Source: JBFMFH01 sp040752275
GTDB taxonomy: Bacteria; Acidobacteriota; Vicinamibacteria; Vicinamibacterales; JAKQTR01
Assembly (NCBI GenBank): GCA_040752275.1
Contig: JBFMFH010000101.1
Location: forward strand, 1 to 64,000
Length of the DNA: 64,000 bases
Reading direction: 5' to 3'
Position numbers and translations under genes: made by a program
The notes under the pieces: model-generated
The model's database searches: none
What the model saw: only the letters and a program-made list of their open reading frames with translations
Told to the model about the DNA's origin: nothing
Shown here: one piece after another, positions 36,319 through 48,569 of the stretch
How positions within the stretch are numbered: position 1 is the stretch's first letter
Layout of the letters: each line of letters starts with the position of its first letter

Positions 36319-37284
36319 TCAGCCCCGGGAGCGCAGATCGGCGACCATCCGCCGGAGGATCTCGTCGAGCGAGACGCGAGGCTCGTACCCGATGAGAGAG
36401 CGGACCCGACTGATGTCAGGCACGCGTCTCCGCATGTCCTCGAATCCGGCCTCGTAGGCTTCATCGTAGGGGACGACCTCGATGCGCGAGGGACTCCCGG
36501 TGATGGCCTTCACGCGCTCGGCCAGTCCCCTGATGCTGATTTCCTGCGTGCTGCCCACGTTCAGCACCGTCCCGATGGCCCGCGGTTCGGAGGCCAGGAC
36601 CACCAGCGCCCCGACCACGTCTCCCACGTAGGTGAAGCACCGGGTCTGCGAGCCGTCGCCGAACACGGTGATCGGCTCGCCGGCCAGTGCCTGCCGGACG
36701 AAGGTCGGGACGACCATGCCGTATCGACCGGTCTGCCTGGGGCCCACCGTGTTGAACAGCCGCACGATGATGACCGGCAGTTGCTTCTCCTTCCAGTACG
36801 CCAGAGCGAGGAACTCGTCGATGGCCTTGCTGCACGCGTACGCCCAGCGGTGCTTCACCGATGGACCCAGCACGAGATCGCCGCCCTCCCGGTAGGGCAC
36901 GTCGGGACTCTTGCCGTACACCTCCGAGGTCGACGCAATCAGGACCGTCTTCCCTTTCTTCGTCGCATGCCTGAGGACGACCTCGGTGCCGCGCACGTTC
37001 GTCTCGATGGTCCGCACGGGCGATTCCACGATCAGCCGGACGCCGACGGCGGCTGCGAGGTGGTAGACCATGTCGGCCTGGTCGATCAGCTCGGCCATCA
37101 GCGGCTCGTTATCGATCGAATCGATGACGTAGCTGAACCGCTCATGACCCTTCAAGTGCGCGATGTTGGCGAACGATCCGGTCGAGAGGTTGTCGATGAT
37201 GGACACGTGGTGGCCGGCCTCGATGAGCGCGTCCGCCAGATGTGACCCGATGAACCCGGCGCCGCCGGTGATGAGTGCGTGCAT
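36319..37284 (-). CDS. NAD-dependent sugar epimerase/dehydratase (extended SDR)
   Basis: 321 residues, usual length. NAD-binding ITGGAGFIGSHL at 5-16; STSEVYG near 117; the catalytic Tyr-Lys pair in WAYACSKA near 148; RLFNTVGPRQ, TRCFTYVGDVV and DISRVRSLIGYEP. Closest in style to UDP-glucuronate decarboxylase, GDP-mannose dehydratase or UDP-glucose 4-epimerase. Acts on nucleotide sugars for surface polysaccharide. GGGAG precedes the ATG. Divergent from nadA. Confidence 0.88.
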   Translation of the reverse strand: MHALITGGAGFIGSHLADALIEAGHHVSIIDNLSTGSFANIAHLKGHERFSYVIDSIDNEPLMAELIDQADMVYHLAAAVGVRLIVESPVRTIETNVRGTEVVLRHATKKGKTVLIASTSEVYGKSPDVPYREGGDLVLGPSVKHRWAYACSKAIDEFLALAYWKEKQLPVIIVRLFNTVGPRQTGRYGMVVPTFVRQALAGEPITVFGDGSQTRCFTYVGDVVGALVVLASEPRAIGTVLNVGSTQEISIRGLAERVKAITGSPSRIEVVPYDEAYEAGFEDMRRRVPDISRVRSLIGYEPRVSLDEILRRMVADLRSRG

Positions 37285-37375
37285 CCAGTCTCCCTTGCTC
37301 CTAGGATACCCCGAGCCATGAGCGCGTCCGCGTGCCGAAGAGGGCGCCAGGCCCCTTTTCGTGCGAAGGTCACCT

Positions 37376-37381
37376 TACAAT
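37376..37381 (+). promoter_or_regulatory. Possible -10 box upstream of nadA
   Basis: TACAAT lies 52 bp before the nadA start, in the only AT-rich patch of the divergent gap. No convincing -35 at 16-18 bp is visible. Best promoter guess for the nad operon. Confidence 0.35.
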
Positions 37382-37433
37382 ATAGTGATACGCCGGTGCC
37401 AATCCGGGTCCGGCTTGAGAGACCGGGAATCAC

Positions 37434-38468
37434 GTGACTCAGCTCCAGGTCCGGCCGCCTGTGCCCTCGCCCGCGCCGCCCCTCGATCCGTCGCTCGATC
37501 TGTTTGCGGAGGTCGAGCGGCTCAAGCGCGATCTGAATGCGGTCATCCTGGCGCACTTCTATCAGGAACCCGACATCCAGGACATCGCCGACGTCGTCGG
37601 CGACAGCCTGCAGCTCGCCCAGCAGGCGGCCAGGACGAAGGCCGACGTCATCGTCTTCTGCGGCGTGCACTTCATGGCCGAGACGGCGAAGATTCTCAAC
37701 CCCGATCGGCTCGTCCTGCTGCCCGACTTGAACGCGGGGTGCTCGCTCGCCGACAGCTGCCCGGCCGAGGCCTTCGAGCCGTTCATCCGCTCGCATCCGG
37801 GCCACACGGTCATCAGCTACATCAACTGTTCGGCAGCGGTGAAGGCGCTGAGCGACATCATCTGTACGTCGAGCAACGCCGAGGGGATCATCCGGCAGAT
37901 CCCTCCGGATCGGCCGATCCTCTTCGCGCCGGACCAGCAACTGGGCCGCTACTTGATCACGAAGACGGGCCGGGACATGGTGCTGTGGCCGGGTGCGTGC
38001 TCGGTGCACGTGACGTTCTCCGAACGGGCGCTCATCCGTTTGAAGGCCCAACACCCTGAGGCGCAGGTCCTCGCCCACCCGGAGTGCCAGGAGAACATCC
38101 TCCGCCTGGCGGATCACATCGGATCGACGACGTCGATTTTGAAGTTCGCCATCAACAACCCTGCTCGCACCTTCATTGTCGTCACCGAGTCCGGCATCAT
38201 CCATCAGATGAAGAAGGCGTGCCCGGACAAGGCGTTCATCCCGGCCCCACCGGAAGAAGAGGGGTGCTCGTGCAACGAGTGCCCGTACATGCGCCTGAAC
38301 ACCCTGGAGCGCGTGTACCTGTGTATGCGCGACCGGAGGCCGGCCATCGACCTGCCCGAGGACCTTCGCCTGCGCGCGCTCGCACCCCTCCAGCGGATGC
38401 TCACCATGGGCCCCCCGCCATCGGCTGGAGCGGGACCGCCAGGAATGCCGAGCGGAGGCGGGGCATGA
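37434..38468 (+). CDS. nadA: Quinolinate synthase A
   Basis: 344 residues. Condenses iminoaspartate with dihydroxyacetone phosphate to quinolinate using an oxygen-sensitive [4Fe-4S]. Motifs: AVILAHFYQEPDIQDIAD, LNAGCSLADSC (C103), WPGACSVH (C189) and EEGCSCNECPYMRL (C278-C283), giving the three cluster Cys of the family. GTG start at 37434. Its TGA overlaps the nadC ATG. First gene of a de novo NAD operon. Confidence 0.96.
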   Translation: MTQLQVRPPVPSPAPPLDPSLDLFAEVERLKRDLNAVILAHFYQEPDIQDIADVVGDSLQLAQQAARTKADVIVFCGVHFMAETAKILNPDRLVLLPDLNAGCSLADSCPAEAFEPFIRSHPGHTVISYINCSAAVKALSDIICTSSNAEGIIRQIPPDRPILFAPDQQLGRYLITKTGRDMVLWPGACSVHVTFSERALIRLKAQHPEAQVLAHPECQENILRLADHIGSTTSILKFAINNPARTFIVVTESGIIHQMKKACPDKAFIPAPPEEEGCSCNECPYMRLNTLERVYLCMRDRRPAIDLPEDLRLRALAPLQRMLTMGPPPSAGAGPPGMPSGGGA

Positions 38469-39379
38469 CACGCGATCCACTCGGTACCGGTACGATCGAA
38501 CTCTCTCCGGTGTTCATTCGCGCCGAGGTCCGTCGGTATCTCGACGAGGACGTCGGGACCGGGGATGCCACCACGAAGGCCCTCGTCGGTCCGAACGCCC
38601 GGGCGCGCGGGAGGATCGTGGCGCGTGAGCCGTGCGTCGTTGCCGGACTGGAGATTGCGCGCGCGGTCTTCGAAGTGCTCGACGGACGCGTGCGCTTCGA
38701 CGCCAGCCGGGGCGACGGCTCGCAGGCGGATGAGGGCGCGATTCTGGCCGCCGTGGAGGGATGGGCTGCGGCCATTCTGACCGGCGAACGTGTTGCCCTG
38801 AACATCATGCAGCGGCTCAGCGGCGTGGCCACGCTCACCCGCCGGTACGTGGACACAATCGCGGGCACGGGTGCCACGATCTCGAGCACGCGGAAGACGA
38901 CGCCGGGCCTGCGCCTGTTCGAGAAGTACGCCGTGGGCGTTGGCGGCGGGCGCCGTCACAGGGTGGGCCTCTACGACGGTGTCCTCGTCAAGGACAACCA
39001 CATCGTGGCAGCCGGCGGTCTCGAGCCTGCGCTGCGATCGCTCGCCGGTGCGAACCCGATCGTACCCGTCCAGGTGGAGGTCGATTCGCTGGACCAGTTG
39101 GCAACCGCCCTCGCGAGTGGCGTGCGCGCATTCCTGCTGGACAACATGACACCCGGGACGGTGGCCGAGGCGGTGCGGCTGGTCCGCCGGAGTCCGGCGG
39201 GGGCCGAATGCTGGATCGAGGCGTCGGGAGGGATCACGATCGACAACGTGCGCGCCTACGCCGAAACTGGCGTCGACACGATCTCGATCGGCGCCCTGAC
39301 TCATTCATCCCCCTCGGTCGACATCGCCCTCGACCTCGAGCCATTTCCGACTGGTGGAGACGCGCATGGCGACGCGTGA
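38465..39379 (+). CDS. nadC: Nicotinate-nucleotide pyrophosphorylase (carboxylating)
   Basis: 304 residues. Converts quinolinate and PRPP to nicotinate mononucleotide, CO2 and PPi. Motifs: RYLDEDVGTGDATT, GERVALNIMQRLSGVATLT, STRKTTPGLR, GGGRRHRVGLYDGVLVKDNH, EVDSLDQ, LLDNMTPG and EASGGITIDNVRAYAETGVDTISIG. It starts within the nadA stop (ATGA) and overlaps nadB by 14 bp. Confidence 0.96.
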   Translation: MTRDPLGTGTIELSPVFIRAEVRRYLDEDVGTGDATTKALVGPNARARGRIVAREPCVVAGLEIARAVFEVLDGRVRFDASRGDGSQADEGAILAAVEGWAAAILTGERVALNIMQRLSGVATLTRRYVDTIAGTGATISSTRKTTPGLRLFEKYAVGVGGGRRHRVGLYDGVLVKDNHIVAAGGLEPALRSLAGANPIVPVQVEVDSLDQLATALASGVRAFLLDNMTPGTVAEAVRLVRRSPAGAECWIEASGGITIDNVRAYAETGVDTISIGALTHSSPSVDIALDLEPFPTGGDAHGDA

Positions 39380-40928
39380 GACTGACGTCCTGGTCATCGG
39401 CAGTGGTCTCGCCGGATGCGCCGCCGCACTGGCGGCCGCCCGCGGCGGCGCCCGTGTCACGGTCATCACCAGGGGTGAGAGCTGCGAGGACAGCAACACC
39501 GTGTGGGCCCAGGGAGGCATCATCTTCCGCGGCCACGGGGATTCGCCCGAGCGGCTGGCCGCCGACATCCACGAGGCCGGCGCAGGTCTGTGCGAGCCGT
39601 CGGCCGTCGACCTGCTGAGCCGCGAGGGGCCGCGCCTGGTCCAGCAGGTGCTCATCGACGATGCGGGTGTGCCATTCGATCGGGCACGGGACGGGTCGGA
39701 AGGACTGGACCTGACTGCGGAGGCCGCGCACTCGGTGCCGCGCATCATCCACCACGCCGACTCGACCGGCCGGTCGATCGAGCAGTCGATGCTGGCGCGG
39801 TTGCGGGGCGAGGCGAACGTCACATTCCGGACGGGGCACACGGCCATCGACCTGCTGACGCTCTCACACCATTCGAAGGACCCGATGGACGTGTATGCGG
39901 CGCCGACGTGCGTCGGGGCCTACGTGTTCGACCAGGCAAAGGGGCAGGTCGAAACCTGGATGGCCAAGGAGACGATCCTGGCTGCCGGAGGACTGGGGCG
40001 GATCTTCCTCCACACGACGAACCCTCCCGGCGCGTGCGGCGACGGCGTCGCCATGGCCTACCGGGCGGGCGCCCGCTGCCTCAACATGCAGTTCGTCCAG
40101 TTCCACCCCACGACGCTCTTCGTCGGACACGAGCGCTTCCTGCTGTCGGAGTCGCTGCGGGGCGAGGGGGCGCGGCTCGTCGACGAAGGGGGCAGGGAGT
40201 TCATGACCGGCTATCACCCCGACGGATCGCTCGCGCCCCGCGACATTGTCGCGCGCGGCATCCATCAGATGATGCACGAGACCGGCGCCGCGTGCGCCTA
40301 CCTCGACATCAGCCACAAGCCCGCCGGCTGGGTGCGGTCCCGCTTCCCCCAGATCGATGCCAGGTGCCGGGAGGCCGGGCTGGATCTCGCCACCCAACCG
40401 ATTCCCGTCGTCCCGGCCGCCCACTATGCGTGCGGCGGCGTGGCCGTCGATCTCTGGGGCCGCACGAGCCTGTCGCGGCTCTGGGCAGGGGGCGAGGTAT
40501 CCTGCACGGGCCTGCACGGTGCGAACCGTCTGGCGAGCACGTCGCTGCTCGAATGCCTCGTCTGGGGCACGCGCGCCGGCGAGCAGGCGGCCGCGAACAT
40601 CCGCGCGGGGACGCGGTACTATCAGCCGGACATCGCGCCATGGCATTACGAGACCGAGCCCATCGATCCGGCGCTCGTCGCGCAGGACTGGCTGACGATC
40701 CGCCAGACCATGTGGAACTACGTGGGGCTCGTCCGCAGCCGCCGGCGACTGGACCGCGCACACCAGATCCTGCGGGAACTCCACATCGAGATCGGCCGGT
40801 TCTACGCGCGGGCGACCCTCACCGATGATCTCATCAGTTTGCGCAACGGTATCCAGACGGCCCTCGCGGTCCTCCTCGCGGCGATGGAAGCGCGCGAAAG
40901 CAGGGGTTGCCACTACCGGGTGGACTGA
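39366..40928 (+). CDS. nadB: L-aspartate oxidase
   Basis: 520 residues. FAD-binding DVLVIGSGLAGCAAALAAA at the N-terminus; EDSNTVWAQGGI; the substrate region RIIHHADSTGR; FVQFHPTT; the active-site segment HYACGGVAVDLWGRTS; and ANRLASTSLLECLVWG. Oxidises aspartate to iminoaspartate, which NadA consumes. ATG at 39366 has GGTGGAG six bases upstream, inside the nadC end. This completes nadACB. Confidence 0.96.
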   Translation: MATRETDVLVIGSGLAGCAAALAAARGGARVTVITRGESCEDSNTVWAQGGIIFRGHGDSPERLAADIHEAGAGLCEPSAVDLLSREGPRLVQQVLIDDAGVPFDRARDGSEGLDLTAEAAHSVPRIIHHADSTGRSIEQSMLARLRGEANVTFRTGHTAIDLLTLSHHSKDPMDVYAAPTCVGAYVFDQAKGQVETWMAKETILAAGGLGRIFLHTTNPPGACGDGVAMAYRAGARCLNMQFVQFHPTTLFVGHERFLLSESLRGEGARLVDEGGREFMTGYHPDGSLAPRDIVARGIHQMMHETGAACAYLDISHKPAGWVRSRFPQIDARCREAGLDLATQPIPVVPAAHYACGGVAVDLWGRTSLSRLWAGGEVSCTGLHGANRLASTSLLECLVWGTRAGEQAAANIRAGTRYYQPDIAPWHYETEPIDPALVAQDWLTIRQTMWNYVGLVRSRRRLDRAHQILRELHIEIGRFYARATLTDDLISLRNGIQTALAVLLAAMEARESRGCHYRVD

Positions 40929-40955
40929 GGACCGCGATTCGGTTTTCCGGGGTGT

Positions 40956-43673
<2,718 letters not shown>

Positions 43674-43881
43674 GGACACGAGTCCATTGTCACATGGAGA
43701 TGGGCCGGATGGGTGGAGCGAGCCGGACTCGAGACCGCGAACGCACCGTTGTTCCCGGCTGCTGGATCTGGATTAGACGCTCCGCCCGCTTATTTGTTCC
43801 ATCGGGCATTTCTTGCCGTTCCAGGCAAACCCAATCCACGGCATTCCCGTCTACTGCCTCGTAAGCGGAGGGGTGCCCGAT

Positions 43882-46455
43882 ATGCCGTCGTCACTGTTTC
43901 GGCTCATGGCCGCGTTGACACTGGTAGGAACCGCGTCCATGCCTGCGTGGGCCGGGACGGTCCGCGGAGCGGCCAGTCCGAACGGCGCGCCGCGCGTCGA
44001 CGCAGCCGAAGTCGTCGCCCCGAACGCGGTACGGCTCGATGGGGCTTTCAACGAATCGGCCTGGGAACAGGCAGAGCCGATTACCGGGTTCGTTCAGCGC
44101 GAGCCCAACGAGGGCGCCCCGGCGACGTTTGCCACCGAGGCCCGCGTCCTGTACGACAAGACGTTCCTGTACATCGCCGTGAGAGCGTTCGACCCCGAGC
44201 CGTCGAGAATCGTCGGAATCCGGACGCGCCGCGATGGCGGTTCGCCGTCGGACTGGATCTCGGTGTTCGTCGACTCCTACCACGATCGACGGACAGCCTA
44301 TCAGTTCGCCGTCAACGCCGCGGGCGTCAAGCAGGACGCGTACTGGTTTGCCGACCAGAATCAGGACGACAGCTGGGATGCCGTCTGGGACGTCGAGGTC
44401 ACGAAGGATGACAAGGGGTGGATGGCCGAGTTCCGCATCCCCTTCTCTCAGCTCCGCTATGAGCCGGGCAAGCGGGAGACGTTCGGCTTTGCCGTGTGGA
44501 GGGATGTCCCCCGGATCAACGAGAAGTCCACGTGGCCCCTCCTCTCGAAGAGCGCGACCGGATTCGTGTCGTCCTTCGGCGAGCTTGGAGGACTGCGCCT
44601 CACCGGGTCGGCCAAGCGGCTCGAGCTGGTGCCGTACGCCGTGGGCCAGGTCAACACGCAGCCGGTGGAGTCCGGCAATCCCTTCGTGAGGTCACCCGGC
44701 GGCATGGCGGCGGCCGGGGCCGACCTGAAGTACGCGCTGACGCCGGGCCTGACGCTGACCGGCACGATCAACCCCGACTTCGGCCAGGTCGAGGCAGACC
44801 CGGCCGTCGTCAATCTCTCGGCCTTCGAGACCTTCTACCAGGAACGCCGGCCGTTCTTCGTCGAGGGCTCCGGCAACCTGCGGTTCAACCTGGACTGCAA
44901 TGACGGCTCCTGCACGGGCCTCTTCTACTCGCGGCGGATCGGACGCCGGCCGCAAGGCTACCCGGACACGCCCGACGGCGGCTTCGTGTCGGTGCCGTCC
45001 CAGACCACGATCATCGGGGCCGCGAAGCTCACCGGCCGCGCCGGCGCCTTCTCGGTCGGGGCGCTCAACGCCGTCACAGCGGAGGAGATTGCGGACGTCT
45101 CGGATGGTCTCGCGCGCAGCACACAGACGGTCGAACCGCTCACCAACTTCACCGTCCTCCAGGCCAAGAGAGAATGGGCGAACCAATCGTCGCTCGGATT
45201 CATGATCACCAACACCGCGCGGGCCATCAACGACGATGTATCGTTCCTGGCCAGGAACGCCGTGACCGGCGGCGCGAACTGGGACTGGCGCCTGAAGGAC
45301 CCGCGTTACGCCATCACGGGCTACTGGGCGGGCAGTTCCATCAGCGGCAGCGCCGAGGCGATCGACCGTTTGCAGACCGGCTCGGTGCACTTGTTCCAGA
45401 GACCCGACACCGACCACGTCGGCTACGACGCGACGCGCACGTCCCTGAACGGTCACGCCGGTTCCCTGTCCTTACAGAAGATCGGCGGGCAGACGGTCCG
45501 CTTCAGCGTCTATGGGGGGTACAAGAGCCCTGGATTCGATATCAATGACCTCGGCTTCCTGCGGCGGGCCGACCAGATGATGCAGTCCAACTGGATCCAG
45601 TTCCGCCAGGACAGGCCGTTCGGTATCTTCCGAACCGTGCGCTTCAACGTGAACCAGTGGGCGGCGTGGAACTTCGCCGGCGACAATCTCTTCTACGGCG
45701 GCAACATCAACGCCCACGCGACCTTCACGTCGAACTGGACGTTCAGTATTGGCCTGAACGCGGAAGGACCCGGACTCGACGACCGGGCCACGCGCGGCGG
45801 TCCCGCCGCCAAGTACCCGGCAACCAAGGGCGTCTGGTACGGCATCGGCACCGACAGCCGGAAGGCCGTCAGCGGCCGCTTCCAGAGCATGTACTTCCGG
45901 GACACCGCCGGCGGCCTCGCCTTCCGGCTCGATCCCTCGATCACCCTCCGCCCCACGTCGTTCCTCAGCGTGGCGGCTGGCATCGGCTACGAGCGACGCA
46001 CCGAGCGATCTCAATGGGTCGAAGCGGTCGAGGATCCGGTGACGCACTACGTGTTCGGGCACCTCCAGCAGAAGACGCTGGGCCTCACCTTCCGCGTCAA
46101 CTACACGATCACGCCGAACCTGACCGTCCAGGTGTACGCGGAACCCTTCGTCTCGGCGGGCGCGTACGACGACTTCCGGGAGCTGGCGAACGGGCGCGCC
46201 GACCGCTACGCCGACCGCTACCGTCCTTACGCATACAGTGGCAACCCGGACTTCAACTACAAGTCCTTCCGTACGACGAACGTGCTTCGCTGGGAGTACA
46301 AGCCCGGTTCGGCCCTCTACGTGGTCTGGCAGCAGGGCCGCGAAGACGTGCTGGACGACGGACGGTTCCGATTCCGCCAGGATTTCCGTGACGTCTTCGG
46401 GCTTCCCGCATCGAACGTGTTTCTGGTGAAATGCTCGTACTGGTTCAATTTCTAG
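43882..46455 (+). CDS. DUF5916 outer-membrane protein with N-terminal CBM9-like domain
   Basis: 857 residues. Signal peptide (MPSSLFRLMAALTLVGTASMPAWA). A CBM9-like beta-sandwich (VRLDGAFNESAWEQAEPITGF, TEARVLYDKTFLYIAVRAFD), then a long beta-barrel-like region with alternating patterns and a C-terminal SYWFNF ending, typical of outer-membrane insertion. Motifs such as TINPDFGQVEADPAVVNLS and YQERRPFFVEG are hallmarks of DUF5916. Function unknown; possibly substrate binding or uptake. Start: GGAGGGG eight bases before the ATG. The stop TAG is the first three bases of a heptad unit. Confidence 0.88.
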   Translation: MPSSLFRLMAALTLVGTASMPAWAGTVRGAASPNGAPRVDAAEVVAPNAVRLDGAFNESAWEQAEPITGFVQREPNEGAPATFATEARVLYDKTFLYIAVRAFDPEPSRIVGIRTRRDGGSPSDWISVFVDSYHDRRTAYQFAVNAAGVKQDAYWFADQNQDDSWDAVWDVEVTKDDKGWMAEFRIPFSQLRYEPGKRETFGFAVWRDVPRINEKSTWPLLSKSATGFVSSFGELGGLRLTGSAKRLELVPYAVGQVNTQPVESGNPFVRSPGGMAAAGADLKYALTPGLTLTGTINPDFGQVEADPAVVNLSAFETFYQERRPFFVEGSGNLRFNLDCNDGSCTGLFYSRRIGRRPQGYPDTPDGGFVSVPSQTTIIGAAKLTGRAGAFSVGALNAVTAEEIADVSDGLARSTQTVEPLTNFTVLQAKREWANQSSLGFMITNTARAINDDVSFLARNAVTGGANWDWRLKDPRYAITGYWAGSSISGSAEAIDRLQTGSVHLFQRPDTDHVGYDATRTSLNGHAGSLSLQKIGGQTVRFSVYGGYKSPGFDINDLGFLRRADQMMQSNWIQFRQDRPFGIFRTVRFNVNQWAAWNFAGDNLFYGGNINAHATFTSNWTFSIGLNAEGPGLDDRATRGGPAAKYPATKGVWYGIGTDSRKAVSGRFQSMYFRDTAGGLAFRLDPSITLRPTSFLSVAAGIGYERRTERSQWVEAVEDPVTHYVFGHLQQKTLGLTFRVNYTITPNLTVQVYAEPFVSAGAYDDFRELANGRADRYADRYRPYAYSGNPDFNYKSFRTTNVLRWEYKPGSALYVVWQQGREDVLDDGRFRFRQDFRDVFGLPASNVFLVKCSYWFNF

Positions 46456-46544
46456 GCGACAGGCGACAGGCGACGGGCGCCAGGGAAGGCGGCAGGGAAG
46501 GCGGCAGGGAAGGCGACAGGCGACAGGCGACAGGCGACGGGCGC
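46453..46544. repeat. Heptad/12-mer array, CAGGCGA type, left arm
   Basis: TAGGCGA, CAGGCGA, CAGGCGA, CGGGCGC, then three 12-bp CAGGGAAGGCGG-like units, then CAGGCGA three times and CGGGCGC. The first unit's TAG is the stop codon of the DUF5916 gene. It faces an inverted array at 47011-47048 across the four-helix-bundle gene. Confidence 0.9.
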
Positions 46545-46556
46545 GAAAATCTGAGC

Positions 46557-46934
46557 CTACGTCGTCGCGGCTGGTCGTCGCAGCGCACGCGCCAGGCCCT
46601 GCAGCATCCGCCCGACCTCACCAGCCAGTGACAGAGCAGACTCGGCTCTGGGCCGTGGCACCAGACCGGTCCGGACGGCCAGCTCGAGGTGAGACTCGAG
46701 TTCGGCCAGGGAGCCGAGTGCGATCCCCACGTAATTGACGTACGCCTGCCGTGCGTGTCGGCTGTGGCCTTCGGCGATGTTGGCGGGAATTGACGATGCG
46801 GCCCGCCGAATCTGGAAGCCGAGCCCATGCTGCTCCTGCCGCGGGAATGTCTTGGCAATGGCGTAGCTCTCGTCTGCGAGGGTGAGCGCTTTCTGCCACA
46901 CGTTCAGGTCCCTGAATGATGCAATCTTCGCCAC
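46557..46934 (-). CDS. Four-helix-bundle protein (bS23/IVS family)
   Basis: 125 residues. Begins AKIASFRDLNVWQKALTLAD; contains QIRRAASSIPANIAEGHSR and YVNYVGIALGSLAELESHLELA, the signature of the four-helix-bundle proteins first seen inside 23S rRNA intervening sequences. No rRNA flanks it here. GTG start at 46934 with GGAGG five bases upstream. The gene lies between two inverted heptad arrays, which suggests a mobile cassette. Biochemical role unknown. Confidence 0.88.
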   Translation of the reverse strand: MAKIASFRDLNVWQKALTLADESYAIAKTFPRQEQHGLGFQIRRAASSIPANIAEGHSRHARQAYVNYVGIALGSLAELESHLELAVRTGLVPRPRAESALSLAGEVGRMLQGLARALRRPAATT

Positions 46935-47006
46935 GCTGGCCTCCGTGGGGCCCGCGTTCCCGCGTGACGTGTGCGGGGACGCCACGCCAGATTCGTAACC
47001 CGTGCA

Positions 47007-48311
47007 TCATTCGTACCTGTCGCCCGTCGCCTGTCGCCTGTCGCCCGCCCTGAACACCCACAACTCGTCGTCCCGGCACTCCTCGCCAGTCACGAACGAG
47101 CCCCGCAAACGCGCCTCCCTGACGAAGCCATGCCGCCGGAGCACGCCGACGACGAGGAGGTTGGAGTGAGGGACTCTGGCCTCCAGACGCCGGATGCCCA
47201 GTGTCCGGGTCATGAACCCGAACGCGAGGCGCATCATTTCGTCGACGACGCCCGTCCCCTGGCAGCCTCGCGCAAGGACGATGCCCCATTCACCGATGGT
47301 GAAGCCCGATCCCCGGCTACGGATCTGCATCATGCCGACGGGCTCGGAGCCGCCGTCGACCGTGATCGCGAAGCTGACCACGAGACCGGACTCGCGCTGG
47401 CGCCTCGCCCACGCGATGTACCGCCCGAACATGTTGGCGGTTGCCGGAGCCGGCTCGATGCAGGCTTCGATATCCTGAGGCTCGAGCACCCGCAACAGCG
47501 ATTCGCCATCCTCCGCCTGCATCTCGCGCAGCATGACTCGTGAGCCGGCGAGCACCGGCACGGCCTTCGTCCACGCAGGAGGCGGTTCGTCGTCATCGGG
47601 TTCCGCCGCCCGGGGAGACGGGGCATCGGGCCCGGCGCAGGCCACCATCCGGTGCGGGGCGGGGAGCTGCTTCGACAGCCATTCGGCTCGGAGCATGGCC
47701 CAGATCGTCTGGCTGACCAGGCCGCCCCAGAGCGGGTACGCGTCCCGGAGCAGGCCCTCCTGGACCAGGCCGAGGCCACGCAGCACGACGTTCTCGTGGC
47801 CGGTCAGCGCCCGCACCTCAAGGCGGTGCACCTCGATGTCTCTGAACGCGAAGTCGAGCGCGAACCCCAAGCTCGTGAACGGGACTTCAGACTCCCAGGC
47901 TGCCTCGCCGAAGAGGAACTGGCACTCGCCGGTGCGGAAGCTGAGTTCGAGTCGACGGAGGAGGATCAGGCCGGCCAGCTCGGACGTCCGATCGTCCACG
48001 ACGGCGTAGGCCGCCCCGAGCCCCGCCGCCCGATCGCCACGAAGCCGGTCGATCAACCGGACCCACCCGGCGGGGGAGGCCGGCATCTTGTTCTTGAACG
48101 GCCAGACGGTCCGCGGACTGAGCAGTCCGGCCAGCGAGTCGGCGTCAGCCGGCTCCGGCTCGCGAAGACACAGGCCATCACCGCACAGTACCGGAAGCCC
48201 CGAGCGCCAGCCGCCATCCTCCCGTTCCAGCTTTCCAGCGTCTTCAATCGCCAGCGAGGTGTGCACGTCGTGTTCCTTCAGTATGCCAACGGTGATCACG
48301 CGTCCTGCCAT
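47007..48311 (-). CDS. Tandem GNAT acetyltransferase-like protein
   Basis: About 434 residues with two GNAT-like halves. First half: GDGLCLREPEPADADSLAGLL, AAYAVVDDRTSELAGLILL, VHRLEVRALTGHENVVLRGLGLVQEG. Second half: GSRVMLREMQAEDGESLLR, GEWGIVLARGCQGTGVVDEMM, LGIRRLEARVPHSNLLVVGVLRRHGF. The second half keeps the acetyl-CoA loop better. The last ~14 residues (AGDRRQATGDRYE) come from the heptad array at 47011. The start is uncertain: ATG 48311 has GGAGG directly abutting it, and GTG 48299 is an alternative. Substrate unknown. Confidence 0.75.
   Translation of the reverse strand: MAGRVITVGILKEHDVHTSLAIEDAGKLEREDGGWRSGLPVLCGDGLCLREPEPADADSLAGLLSPRTVWPFKNKMPASPAGWVRLIDRLRGDRAAGLGAAYAVVDDRTSELAGLILLRRLELSFRTGECQFLFGEAAWESEVPFTSLGFALDFAFRDIEVHRLEVRALTGHENVVLRGLGLVQEGLLRDAYPLWGGLVSQTIWAMLRAEWLSKQLPAPHRMVACAGPDAPSPRAAEPDDDEPPPAWTKAVPVLAGSRVMLREMQAEDGESLLRVLEPQDIEACIEPAPATANMFGRYIAWARRQRESGLVVSFAITVDGGSEPVGMMQIRSRGSGFTIGEWGIVLARGCQGTGVVDEMMRLAFGFMTRTLGIRRLEARVPHSNLLVVGVLRRHGFVREARLRGSFVTGEECRDDELWVFRAGDRRQATGDRYE
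47011..47048. repeat. Heptad array, CAGGCGA type, right arm
   Basis: On the minus strand: CGGGCGA, CAGGCGA, CAGGCGA, CGGGCGA, CAGGTAC. It is inverted relative to 46453-46544 and is translated as the C-terminus of the double GNAT protein. Confidence 0.88.
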
Positions 48312-48543
48312 CCTCCAGCCGAGCACATCGGACCCTACCGGCCCACCACGGAGCAAGAACGAGGCCGCGCCGGTCCGGCCCGGGTCCCACTGTCGCTCCA
48401 GGGCGAGACAGGCCTGATTCTGGAGATTCCCGTGACCGGCCTCGGGTCTCCCGTGATCCGGATGGCACGTGGCAGGTGTCCAATCGGCCGACACGATGTG
48501 GAAGATCTGGACACATGGCCCCGGTCACCGGTCGCCTGACGCC

Positions 48544-48549
48544 TATAAT
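48544..48549 (+). promoter_or_regulatory. -10 box of uspA
   Basis: TATAAT ends 20 bp before the uspA ATG, leaving a short leader with GAGGAG. No good -35 in the GC-rich sequence upstream (about 48520-48526). A partial heptad pattern overlaps this stretch. Confidence 0.5.
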
Positions 48550-48569
48550 GTCTCACGAGGAGCACCGCC

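Noticed and set aside
46557..46934. Intervening sequence within a 23S rRNA gene
   Set aside because: The four-helix-bundle protein matches that family, but the flanks are ordinary genes and repeats with no rRNA sequence.
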